The notes under the pieces are model-generated. The model had not been told where the DNA came from. It saw only the letters and a list, made by a program, of their open reading frames with translations, and did no database searches. Of a stretch of 19,611 bases of DNA, positions 7,699-14,954 are shown one piece after another. This DNA is from JBCCQL01 sp039414355. Lineage in GTDB: Bacteria; Planctomycetota; Planctomycetia; Pirellulales; Lacipirellulaceae. A program made the position numbers and the translations under genes. The stretch lies in assembly GCA_039414355.1 (NCBI GenBank), contig JBCDJN010000094.1, positions 1 through 19,611 on the forward strand, given 5' to 3'. Each line of letters begins with the position of its first letter. The first letter of the stretch is position 1.

Positions 7699-7728
7699 AC
7701 CGTAGGAGGCGACGGGCCGGCGTGTCAA
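7699..7728 (-). promoter_or_regulatory. Sigma-70-like promoter of the bamD-like/lptE operon
   Basis: A perfect -35 TTGACA (7728-7723) is followed after 18 bp by TACGGT (7704-7699). The predicted start is near 7692, giving a leader of about 50 nt before ATG 7643. It lies in the 109-bp gap after the corC-like gene. Confidence 0.45.
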
Positions 7729-7752
7729 TGCCGACTAGCGGTCGAAGAGAAC

Positions 7753-9045
7753 CTAGGCGCTCTCGCGGGACTCGGCCGCTGCCAGTCGCTCCACGCGGAC
7801 GCGTTCGACGCGTCGCTTGCTTACCTCGAGCACGGTGACGCGGACCGCGTCCTGCCATTCGATCTGCTCGCCCGCCGACGGCACGCGGCCGAGCTCGGTG
7901 AAGACGAAGCCGCCGATGGTGTCGTAGTCGCCGTCCTCGGGCAGCTCGACGCCGAGCGTTTCGTTAATCTCGTCGACGTGCGCCCGGCCCAGCGCGATGC
8001 AGGCGTCGCCTTCGAGGGCGATCTCCTGCTCTTGGTGCTCGTCGTACTCGTCTTCGATCTCACCGACGATCTCTTCGAGCACGTCTTCGATGGTCACCAG
8101 CCCGGCCACGCCGCCGTACTCGTCTAGCACCATGGCGATGTGGGTCCGCGTCTGCTGGAACATCGCCAGCAGGTCGTTCACCGGTTTGGTCTCGGGCACG
8201 AACGCGGGCTTGCGGACCAAGGCGCGGACACTCTGCCGAGGCTCGCCGGCCGGCTTGGCCAGCTCTGGCAGCAGGTCCTTGACGTACAGCACGCCGACCA
8301 GGTCGTCTCGGTTGCCGTCGTAGACCGGGATGCGGGTGTGGCCGGCGGCGATCACGTCCTTGAGCATCTCCTCCCACGGCGTATCGACCTGCAGCATGTG
8401 CATGTCGGTCCGGGGGGTCATGATGTGGTCGACGTCGACGTCGGCCAGCTCCATGACGCCCTCGATCATCTCGCGGGCCTCCTCTTCCAGCAGGCCTTCG
8501 CGGTGGCCTTCGGAGACGATGGTGCGAATCTCTTCTTCGAGCGACTCCTCGTCCATCGCGGCGGGCGTCTTGCCGGCGAGCCGGTGGAGGACGGTGTCGA
8601 GCAGCCTTGCGACGAACAGCAGCGGCGAGAACAGCAGCGTGACCACTCGCCACAGCGGCCAGGTGTTGAAGAGGAAACCCGCGGCGCCCAGCCGGCAGAC
8701 CGACCACGGCAGCCACGTGGTGAGCGCGGAGAGTCCGATGCCCGCCAGGATGGCGAGGCCTTCAACCGTAAGCGGTCCCGGCGGGTCGGCGGCGCCCCAC
8801 GCCTGCCACAGCCCGGCGCCGAGCGCCGCGATGAGCGCCGCCGTGCTTATCACGGTGAGCATCTCGGCGGCGAGCGCCGCGCGGTCGTGCGTGTGCAGCA
8901 CTTCGCTGAAGCGGCTCAGGCGGTCGCGCTTCTCACAGATCTCTTGCAGGTCGTGCCGAGAGAACTGGCGGAGCGCCCGGGCGCCGATCGCCGCGGTGCC
9001 GGTCACCAGTCCCGAGCCAAGGCCGAGCCAAACCAGGGTGTTCAC
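7753..9045 (-). CDS. CNNM/CorC-HlyC family membrane protein with CBS pair
   Basis: This 430-residue protein has hydrophobic helices at about 4-20, 62-82, 94-112 and 128-150, an abbreviated DUF21/CNNM membrane region. An acidic linker (EEEIRTIVSEGHREGLLEEEAREMI) leads to two CBS domains: about 205-262 (IMTPRTDMHMLQVDTPWEEML, HTRIPVYDGNRDDLVGVLYVKDLL) and 275-330 (AMVLDEYGGVAGLVTIEDVLEEIVGEIEDEYD). A CorC/HlyC C-terminal domain covers 342-420 (DYDTIGGFVFTELGRVPSAGE). Relatives are linked to Mg/Co efflux or ion homeostasis and are often mislabelled hemolysins. The start is GTG 9045, overlapping the ybeY stop by 4 bp (GTGA), which implies translational coupling. It ends the phoH-pgpH-ybeY operon. 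Confidence 0.9.
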   Translation of the reverse strand: MNTLVWLGLGSGLVTGTAAIGARALRQFSRHDLQEICEKRDRLSRFSEVLHTHDRAALAAEMLTVISTAALIAALGAGLWQAWGAADPPGPLTVEGLAILAGIGLSALTTWLPWSVCRLGAAGFLFNTWPLWRVVTLLFSPLLFVARLLDTVLHRLAGKTPAAMDEESLEEEIRTIVSEGHREGLLEEEAREMIEGVMELADVDVDHIMTPRTDMHMLQVDTPWEEMLKDVIAAGHTRIPVYDGNRDDLVGVLYVKDLLPELAKPAGEPRQSVRALVRKPAFVPETKPVNDLLAMFQQTRTHIAMVLDEYGGVAGLVTIEDVLEEIVGEIEDEYDEHQEQEIALEGDACIALGRAHVDEINETLGVELPEDGDYDTIGGFVFTELGRVPSAGEQIEWQDAVRVTVLEVSKRRVERVRVERLAAAESRESA

Positions 9046-9494
9046 GCGGGGTTCGCCTCCCCGGCGCCGGCGGGCCGCAGGTAGGCGGCCTCGGCGCGTC
9101 GCATGGCCGTGGCTTCCGCCTCGGTCTTGTCGTTGTAGCCAACCAGGTGGAGCGTGCCGTGGATGACGTAGAGCAGCAGCTCGTCCTCGGGCGCCGCGTC
9201 GTAGTCGGCGGCGTTGGCGATGGCCGTCTCGGCGCTGACGATCACTTCGCCTTCGAGCCGGTTGCCGTCGTCTTCGAGCGCGAAGCTCAGCACGTCGGTG
9301 GCGTAGTCGTGGCCCAGGAACTCGGCGTTGATGGGGCGGATGGTCGCGTCGTCCACCACGGCGATGCTGAGCGACCCGGCGCCGCGGGCGGCGTCCGCCA
9401 GCACCCGCCCGGCCGTGTGCCGCAGCCGCTCTTCGTCTACCGGCAGCAGGTCCTGCTGGTTCGCGACGGTGATGGTGAGCGGTTCAGGATTCAT
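9042..9494 (-). CDS. ybeY: Endoribonuclease YbeY (rRNA maturation factor)
   Basis: This 150-residue metalloprotein acts in 16S rRNA 3' maturation and ribosome quality control. Hallmarks are INAEFLGHDYATDVLSFAL at 55-73, GEVIVSAETAIANA at 82-95, and the metal site HGTLHLVGYND at 112-122. The two first ligands H112 and H116 are present. The third position, His in Escherichia coli (HxxxHxxGYDH), is D122 here, a substitution that could still bind metal. The gene lies 31 bp after pgpH and overlaps corC, matching the widespread phoH-ybeY-corC order. Confidence 0.95.
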   Translation of the reverse strand: MNPEPLTITVANQQDLLPVDEERLRHTAGRVLADAARGAGSLSIAVVDDATIRPINAEFLGHDYATDVLSFALEDDGNRLEGEVIVSAETAIANAADYDAAPEDELLLYVIHGTLHLVGYNDKTEAEATAMRRAEAAYLRPAGAGEANPA

Positions 9495-9525
9495 TGAGCG
9501 AAGAAGTCGGCCTCGGCGGCGGGCG

Positions 9526-11787
9526 CTAGGCGCTCTCTTGATCGGGGTACTTCACGCGGCCGTGGTAGACGGCGGTGAGGGATTTTATCAGGCTGTCGCC
9601 AATTTTCCTCACCTCCTCCAGCGTTAGCCCGCACTCGTCGAATTGCCCGTCTTCGAGCCGCTTCTTGGTGATCTCGTCCACCAGGTTCTCAATCCGCGAC
9701 GGCGTGGGCTCCACCAGCACGCGGCTGGCGCTCTCTACGGCGTCGGACAGCATCAGCACGCCCGCTTCCTTGGTCTGCGGCTTGGGGCCGGGGTACCGGA
9801 AGCTGCTCTCGTCCACCTCGGCGGCGTCCGGGTCGGCGTCTCGGCGGACGGTTTCCTGGCGGTAGAAGTACTCCACCAGCGTGGTGCCGTGGTGCTGCTG
9901 GATGAAGTCGATGATGCACTCGGGCAGGTTGTTTTGGCGGGCCAGGTCGGCGCCGTCCTTTACGTGGGCGATGATCACCAGCGTGCTCATGGCCGGCGCG
10001 AGCGTATCGTGCCGGTTGTCGCCGCGGCCTTGGTTCTCGATGAAGTAGTTCGGCTTGAGCATCTTGCCGATGTCGTGGAAGTACGCCCCCACGCGGACCA
10101 GCAGGCCGCGGGCGCCGATCGACTCCGCCGCCGCCTCGGCGAGCGACGCCACGGTGATGGAGTGGTTGTACGTGCCCGGCGCCCGGCGGATCAGTTCCTG
10201 CAGCAGCGGATGGGTGGGGTCGCCCAGCTCCAGCAGGCTCAAGTCCGTCTGCACGGCGAACACGCGTTCGACCAGCGGCAGGACGTAGCTCATCACCGAA
10301 CCGGCGATCACCGCCCAGAGCGAGAGCAGCAGCGCGAGCCGCGCCGTTGATGCCCAGGGCTGGCCGATGAGCGTGCCAACGCCCAGCGTGGTGAGCAGCG
10401 CGACCACCGCGGCCAGCAGGCCGACGATCAGCAGCTTGCTGCGGGTGCGTACCGAGTCGAGCGCGAGGATGGCCGCGGTGGACGTGCAGAGCAGGATGAC
10501 CGAATCGGCCAGGTCGCCGCCGACCGCCACCACCCCCATCAGCGTGAGCGAAGCGGTGAGCAGCAGGGCGATCACCTGCCCCGCCGCCACGGCCATGGTC
10601 ATGCCGAACAGCAGCAGCGGGATCACCTCTGCCTGCGTGTGGTACCCGTGCGACGCCAGCATGGCGGCGGCCGTGGCGACCACTGTGATCAGCAGCGTCA
10701 CCAGGCGGGGCAACTGATTGACGAAGTCTTGGCCCAGCCGGGCGAGATAGAAACCGCAGACCACGAACAGCGCCAGGTACATACCCAACAGGGCGGTCAC
10801 GCGCTGCAGCCGCTCGCTGAGCGTGCGGCCGGTGAGTTCGGCGGCGCGCTCGCGTCCGAGCAGTTCGAGCTCCTCCTCGCCAAGTCGCTCGCCGGCGGCG
10901 GCCAGCACGCTGCCGGCCGGAAACTCTTCGAACTTCTCTTCCACCTCGTCGGCGGCGGCCTGCTGGGCGGCCTCCGTTGCCGACCGGTTGAGCTGCAGCG
11001 TCACCGGCAGTTGCGGCCGCAGCCGAGCGAAGACGCGGTCGGCCACTTCGATCGACGGCAGCTTCTGCGCGAGCACCCGTTGCAGGCGGTTGGCGACGTT
11101 GTCGATCCGCACGTCGCCGACCGGCGTCACCTGGCCGAAGGTCGGAGCGCCCAGCACGCGGGTCTCGATCCGCTCGCGGTTGGCGTCGTGCTCGGTTGGC
11201 AGCTCGTCGATCAAACCGTTCGGCGCCTCGGCGGCAAACGCTTCTTCGAGCGCCTGACGGAACCGCTTGTTGGCTTCCTCCGGCAGCAGCGCCTCCTGGA
11301 ACCGCTGGAACTGCTCAAGCTGCTCCTCCGCCGTGGGCTGCGGCGTGCCCTCGCCAAGCGGCGGGCTGAACGCCGCCCACAGGTCCTTGTCCACCTGGTC
11401 AAAGCCCTCGACGCTGACCAGATCGCTCACCTCGTTGAGCAGCTTCGCGCGGAGCTGGGCGAGCGGCTGCGGATTGTGGTCGTACACGGCCAGGGCGAGG
11501 CGGCGGGCCTCGTCGCGGGCGCGGTCGGTCATTTCGGCGTCGTAGCGAGAGAAGCCAACCCTCGCCACGAGGTCGCGCTGCGGGACGCGGTCGGGCCGGT
11601 AGTTGGGCGGCGGGTCCCAGCCTTGAGACATGACCACCAACAGCACAGCGGTCAACGCGCACAGCGCGATGCGCAGCAGCACCCGGCCCTGACGCAGCTC
11701 GGTGAGCAGCGTCGCCCACGGTCCGGGCGGCAGTTCGAAGGCGGCGACGCGTCGGCCGCGGCTTCTTTTGGGCGAGGGGGAAGACAT
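9526..11787 (-). CDS. pgpH: 7TM-HD cyclic-di-AMP phosphodiesterase, PgpH type
   Basis: This 753-residue membrane protein has a first membrane helix at about 37-54. A periplasmic 7TMR-HDED-like domain at about 60-325 is rich in Arg/Glu/Gln. A multi-helix membrane block at 328-508 leads to a cytoplasmic HD domain at about 525-745. HD metal residues are visible: H542 (GTYNHSIT), H571-D572 (FHDIGK), H608 (IIAHVKDG), H632/H633 (IQQHHGT) and D682 (LSDAVES). PgpH enzymes hydrolyse c-di-AMP to pApA; this activity is assigned by family. It follows phoH by 30 bp and precedes ybeY by 31 bp. No diadenylate cyclase is seen in the window. Confidence 0.92.
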   Translation of the reverse strand: MSSPSPKRSRGRRVAAFELPPGPWATLLTELRQGRVLLRIALCALTAVLLVVMSQGWDPPPNYRPDRVPQRDLVARVGFSRYDAEMTDRARDEARRLALAVYDHNPQPLAQLRAKLLNEVSDLVSVEGFDQVDKDLWAAFSPPLGEGTPQPTAEEQLEQFQRFQEALLPEEANKRFRQALEEAFAAEAPNGLIDELPTEHDANRERIETRVLGAPTFGQVTPVGDVRIDNVANRLQRVLAQKLPSIEVADRVFARLRPQLPVTLQLNRSATEAAQQAAADEVEEKFEEFPAGSVLAAAGERLGEEELELLGRERAAELTGRTLSERLQRVTALLGMYLALFVVCGFYLARLGQDFVNQLPRLVTLLITVVATAAAMLASHGYHTQAEVIPLLLFGMTMAVAAGQVIALLLTASLTLMGVVAVGGDLADSVILLCTSTAAILALDSVRTRSKLLIVGLLAAVVALLTTLGVGTLIGQPWASTARLALLLSLWAVIAGSVMSYVLPLVERVFAVQTDLSLLELGDPTHPLLQELIRRAPGTYNHSITVASLAEAAAESIGARGLLVRVGAYFHDIGKMLKPNYFIENQGRGDNRHDTLAPAMSTLVIIAHVKDGADLARQNNLPECIIDFIQQHHGTTLVEYFYRQETVRRDADPDAAEVDESSFRYPGPKPQTKEAGVLMLSDAVESASRVLVEPTPSRIENLVDEITKKRLEDGQFDECGLTLEEVRKIGDSLIKSLTAVYHGRVKYPDQESA

Positions 11788-11817
11788 TGCAGGGGCGGCG
11801 CCGGGGCCGCCGGATGG

Positions 11818-12750
11818 TTACTTGTCGTAGGCGTCCACGATGCGCTGCACCAGCGGGTGCCGCACGATGTCCTCGCCGGTAAGACGGACTTGCGAAACGC
11901 CCTTAACCGCGCCTAGCCGCTTCATCGCGTCGTTCAACCCGCTGCGGGTGTGGCCCGGCAGGTCGACCTGCGTGGCGTCGCCGGAGACCACCATCTTGGA
12001 CTCGCCGCCGAGACGCGTGAGGAACATCTTCATCTGGGCGACGGTGGTGTTCTGGGCTTCGTCCAGGATGACGAAGGCATTGTTGAGCGTCCGGCCGCGC
12101 ATGTAAGCCAGTGGCGCCACTTCGATGACGTCTTCGCTCATGTACCGCTTGAGCTGGTCGTAGTCCGTCATCTCGCCGATCGCATCGAGCAGCGGGCGGA
12201 GGTACGGGTTGATCTTGGCCTGCAGGTCGCCCGGCAGGTAGCCGAGGTTCTCGCCCGCCTCGACCGCGGGCCGCACGAGCACGATCTTGCGGATCTGCCC
12301 CTGCTTGAGCGCCTCGACCGCCGTGGCCACCGCCAGGTAGGTCTTGCCGCTGCCGGCGGGGCCGATGCAGAAGACCAGGGCGTGGCTGCGGATCGCCTCG
12401 ACGTAGGCGGCTTGGCCGGGCGTGCGGGGGCGGATGGAGACGCCGGTCCGCTGCACCTCAATCTTCGCCCGGGGCGCCTCGGGCGGTTGATCCTTGGCGA
12501 CGGCGGCCAGCAGGTCGTCTACCACCTTGCGTGAGACCAGGCCGTCGCTCTCGATCACCGATTGCATCTGCTTGAAGATGTTCATCGCCTGCATCACGGC
12601 GGCCTCGTCGCCGGCCAGGCAGATCTTGCCGTCGCGGGCGCTCACCTTGGCCGGCACCGCCTCGCGGATCCGCCGCAAGTGCTGGTCGGCGGGGCCAAAG
12701 AGCAAGAGGAGTTGGTCGGGGTTGCTGACCGGGAGGGTCGCTTCCATCAT
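11818..12750 (-). CDS. PhoH-family ATPase (PhoH-like protein, YbeZ type)
   Basis: This 310-residue cytoplasmic NTPase has an N-terminal KH-like region (residues 12-80, FGPADQHLRRIREAVPAKVSARDGKICLAG). The P-loop core has Walker A GPAGSGKT (130-137), Walker B VILDEAQ (227-233) and the SGDATQVDLPG segment (256-266), as in YbeZ partners of YbeY in RNA metabolism. The start is ATG 12750; ATG 12747 is equally possible. A longer in-frame start at 12873 would lie upstream of the likely transcription start and adds a low-complexity leader, so it was rejected. It is the first gene of the phoH-pgpH-ybeY-corC operon. Confidence 0.95.
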   Translation of the reverse strand: MMEATLPVSNPDQLLLLFGPADQHLRRIREAVPAKVSARDGKICLAGDEAAVMQAMNIFKQMQSVIESDGLVSRKVVDDLLAAVAKDQPPEAPRAKIEVQRTGVSIRPRTPGQAAYVEAIRSHALVFCIGPAGSGKTYLAVATAVEALKQGQIRKIVLVRPAVEAGENLGYLPGDLQAKINPYLRPLLDAIGEMTDYDQLKRYMSEDVIEVAPLAYMRGRTLNNAFVILDEAQNTTVAQMKMFLTRLGGESKMVVSGDATQVDLPGHTRSGLNDAMKRLGAVKGVSQVRLTGEDIVRHPLVQRIVDAYDK

Positions 12751-12872
12751 CCGCGAGACTCGCACGTAGCCGGGAAGGGCAGGGCAGGCATGACGCTGTG
12801 CGGATTGGGCGGGGTTGGGGACGGGAAAAGCACCACGCCCGCCACCGTTAACGGGCGACGGGCGTACTGCCA

Positions 12873-12902
12873 ACTATACCGGATGCCGCGAGGCGGTCGC
12901 CA
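12873..12902 (-). promoter_or_regulatory. Candidate promoter of the phoH operon
   Basis: On the minus strand TATAGT (12878-12873), a 5/6 match to the -10 consensus, lies 18 bp after a weak -35 TGGCGA (12902-12897). The transcript would have a leader of about 115 nt, which includes a 10-bp palindrome CCGTTAACGG (12845-12854). The gap between cdsA and phoH otherwise shows only a small CCCCG/CGGGG hairpin at 12909-12923. Confidence 0.35.
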
Positions 12903-13004
12903 GCAGGGCCCCGCGGGACGGGGTGCAAGTCGCCTGCAAGGCGTGGGTTACGCCGTTTGCGTCAATTCTCCAGCCTGAGACAACTGCCGCCGGGGCGTCG
13001 CCAA

Positions 13005-13955
13005 CTACGGCCCCACAACCCGCAGAAGCCACAAAACGTAAGCCACGGGCGCCGCCAGCAGCACCGAGTCGATCACGTCCAGCACGCCGCCAAACCCGGG
13101 CATCCAGGAGCTGGAGTCCTTGAGGTGGGCGTCACGCTTGAGCAGGGATATGGCAAGGTCGCCAAGAATGGCCGAGGCGGCGATCGCCGTACCGTAGACC
13201 AGCACGCCCACCGTCCAAACGGGGGAGCCGTAGCTCGGCTGGCAACCCAGCATCCCGGCGAGCGGCCCAAGCATCACGCCGCTAACAATCACCGCGAAGA
13301 ATAGGCCGCCTAGGGCGCCCTCCCGAGTCTTCTTCGGGCTCAGCAGTGAAGCCATCGGGCGTCGGCCAAAGTGCTTGCCCACGAAGTAGCCGCCGGTATC
13401 ACACGCCTTCGCGGCGCCGATCATCGACAGCACGGCGACCATTCCCCACCGGCCGTCTTCGCCCCAGGGCTCGCCGGAGAGGAGCCGGAGCTGGGCGGCA
13501 AAGCCGATCATGCCACCGCAGTAGGCGATGGCGAGGACCGACGCGGCTAACCGAACTGACGCCTGGCCAGGCGCCCGGTACGCCACGACTTCCGCCGCCA
13601 TGGCGAGGCCGACCGCGACCGCCAGACCGAGCGCCATGCCGCCCGGGCCGCTTAGGGCGCGTACGCTCGAAGCTTGGCTCGGCCCGACAATCGTCGGCAC
13701 GAAGGCGGCCGCCGTGACAATCGCCGTGCCAACGGCGACGACGCGTTGCTGCCGAAGGAGACTCCGCCGGCTGGCGCCACTCAGATGGGGCGTGCGGGAA
13801 AAGATGGTCGCCACCTCGAGCGCGCCCATCACCGCCGCGACAATCGCCAGCGGAGCGAGCATGAGCCCCGGGCGCGCCGCGTGGAAGTCCGCCCAAGCGA
13901 GGCCAGCGAGCAACGCCAACAACGCGGCGCCAAGAAGTATCCGCGTTGGGAGCAC
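13005..13955 (-). CDS. cdsA: Phosphatidate cytidylyltransferase
   Basis: This 316-residue polytopic membrane enzyme makes CDP-diacylglycerol from phosphatidate and CTP, the precursor for phospholipids. Many hydrophobic helices cover residues 7-310. Family motifs are KACDTGGYFVGKHFGR (183-198), SPKKTREG (206-213) and the signature SLLKRDAHLKDSSSWMPGFG at 270-289, continuing GVLDVIDS. In the classical signature the end reads HGGxxDRxD; here FGG replaces HGG and DVID replaces DRxD, while the catalytic Asp positions remain. The start is GTG 13955; no good alternative lies upstream. It follows uppS by 69 bp, a common pairing in bacteria (uppS-cdsA). Confidence 0.92.
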   Translation of the reverse strand: MLPTRILLGAALLALLAGLAWADFHAARPGLMLAPLAIVAAVMGALEVATIFSRTPHLSGASRRSLLRQQRVVAVGTAIVTAAAFVPTIVGPSQASSVRALSGPGGMALGLAVAVGLAMAAEVVAYRAPGQASVRLAASVLAIAYCGGMIGFAAQLRLLSGEPWGEDGRWGMVAVLSMIGAAKACDTGGYFVGKHFGRRPMASLLSPKKTREGALGGLFFAVIVSGVMLGPLAGMLGCQPSYGSPVWTVGVLVYGTAIAASAILGDLAISLLKRDAHLKDSSSWMPGFGGVLDVIDSVLLAAPVAYVLWLLRVVGP

Positions 13956-14024
13956 AGGCGCAGTCGTCGGGGCGGGCTTGCAGCGAGTTGGATCGGCCTA
14001 GCGTGCACGCCTTGGCGGGGCGCG

Positions 14025-14780
14025 TCAATCGCTGAGCCCACCAAAACGCCGCGTGCGGTTCGCGTAATCGCGGATCGCCCGGTGCAGGGTCGCCTCGGTG
14101 AATTCGGGCCAGCAGTCTTCGGTCACCCAGATCTCCGAGTAGCTCACCTGCCAGAGCAGGAAGTTGCTGATACGCAGCTCGCCGGCGGTGCGGATCAGCA
14201 GGTCGGGGTCGGGCACGCCGGCCGTGTAGAGGTGCTCGGAAACCGTCTGTTCAGAAATCTCCTCCGCCGCGACCTCACCGCTCGCCGTGGCCGCGGCGAT
14301 GGAACGCACGGCGTCGACAATCTCAGCACGCCCGCCGTAGTTGATCGCCAGGTTAAGCCACATGCCGGTATTCGCCTGGCTTGCGGCGATCGTCTTATCA
14401 AGCTCGGCAAGCACGCCCTCGGGGATGCCGGTCCGGCGGCCGAGCATCCGCACCCGCAGGTTGTTGTCGACGATGCGCGACCGCTCCTCGATCATGTACT
14501 GCTTGAGCAGTTGCATGAGGAAGTCGAGCTCCGACTGCGGCCGCTTCCAGTTCTCGCTGGAGAGGCAGTAGAGCGTGAGCTGATCGATGCCGCCGAGCCG
14601 GGAGCACTCCTCGGTGATGACCCGCACGGTGCCCACGCCGCGCTCGTGCCCCAGTGCACGCGGCAAGCCCTGCCGCTCGGCCCAGCGGCCATTGCCATCC
14701 ATGATGATCGCCACATGCCGCGGCAGCCGATCGGCCGGCACGTCGGCGAGTGGCTCGGGGTTGGTCAGGCTCGTGGGCAT
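14025..14780 (-). CDS. uppS: Isoprenyl (undecaprenyl) diphosphate synthase
   Basis: This 251-residue cis-prenyltransferase makes the C55 carrier lipid for envelope polymers. Motifs are HVAIIMDGNGRWAERQGLPR (22-41, catalytic D28), HERGVGTVR, LTLYCLSSENWKRP, and the C-terminal diphosphate-binding block DPDLLIRTAGELRISNFLLW followed by QVSYSEIWV. The ATG at 14780 is chosen because residues from there match the family length. The in-frame extension to 14888 reads through the repeated GCGAAT motifs and is not protein-like. The gene lies 174 bp after purA, and an inverted repeat occupies most of that gap. Confidence 0.95.
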   Translation of the reverse strand: MPTSLTNPEPLADVPADRLPRHVAIIMDGNGRWAERQGLPRALGHERGVGTVRVITEECSRLGGIDQLTLYCLSSENWKRPQSELDFLMQLLKQYMIEERSRIVDNNLRVRMLGRRTGIPEGVLAELDKTIAASQANTGMWLNLAINYGGRAEIVDAVRSIAAATASGEVAAEEISEQTVSEHLYTAGVPDPDLLIRTAGELRISNFLLWQVSYSEIWVTEDCWPEFTEATLHRAIRDYANRTRRFGGLSD

Positions 14781-14824
14781 GGCGAGAGATTGCTTGGGCG
14801 ACCTGGCAGCGTGGTTCCGTTTCT

Positions 14825-14928
14825 GACCGCGAATGAAGCGAATTAAGCGAATAAGGGCACGGCGGCCGTACCGTGCGCCGCGCGGCAAGCACTAGTCGTC
14901 ATTCGCTTGATTCGCTTCATTCGCGGTC
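14825..14928. repeat. Inverted repeat with 28-bp arms made of 9-bp tandem units
   Basis: Arm 14825-14852 and arm 14901-14928 are reverse complements with 27 of 28 matches. Each arm contains tandem 9-mers of the form GCGAATNAA (units at 14829, 14838 and 14847 in the left arm; GCGAATGAA, GCGAATCAA and a third partial unit in the right arm read on the minus strand). The 48-bp centre holds a smaller stem GCACGG/CCGTGC. It begins 27 bp after the purA stop and ends 45 bp before uppS. It may be a mobile palindromic repeat or a terminator for purA; there is no T-run. Confidence 0.9.
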
Positions 14929-14954
14929 ATTACCTAACCCAACCAAGTGACCAG

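Noticed and set aside
10639..11916. 425-residue plus-strand open frame
   Set aside because: It is antisense to pgpH and phoH, His/Arg/Gln-rich, without domain patterns.
12751..13004. Riboswitch or structured RNA leader of phoH
   Set aside because: Only small GC-rich hairpins are visible and no known riboswitch core can be recognised.
13674..14846. 390-residue plus-strand open frame
   Set aside because: It is antisense to cdsA and uppS, both of which carry full family motifs.
14781..14888. N-terminal extension of uppS
   Set aside because: The extra residues are encoded by the inverted-repeat DNA and are not part of the family; ATG 14780 gives the normal length.
14825..14928. CRISPR-like array
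   Set aside because: The repeated units are 9 bp, adjacent and inverted between arms, with no spacers and no cas genes.
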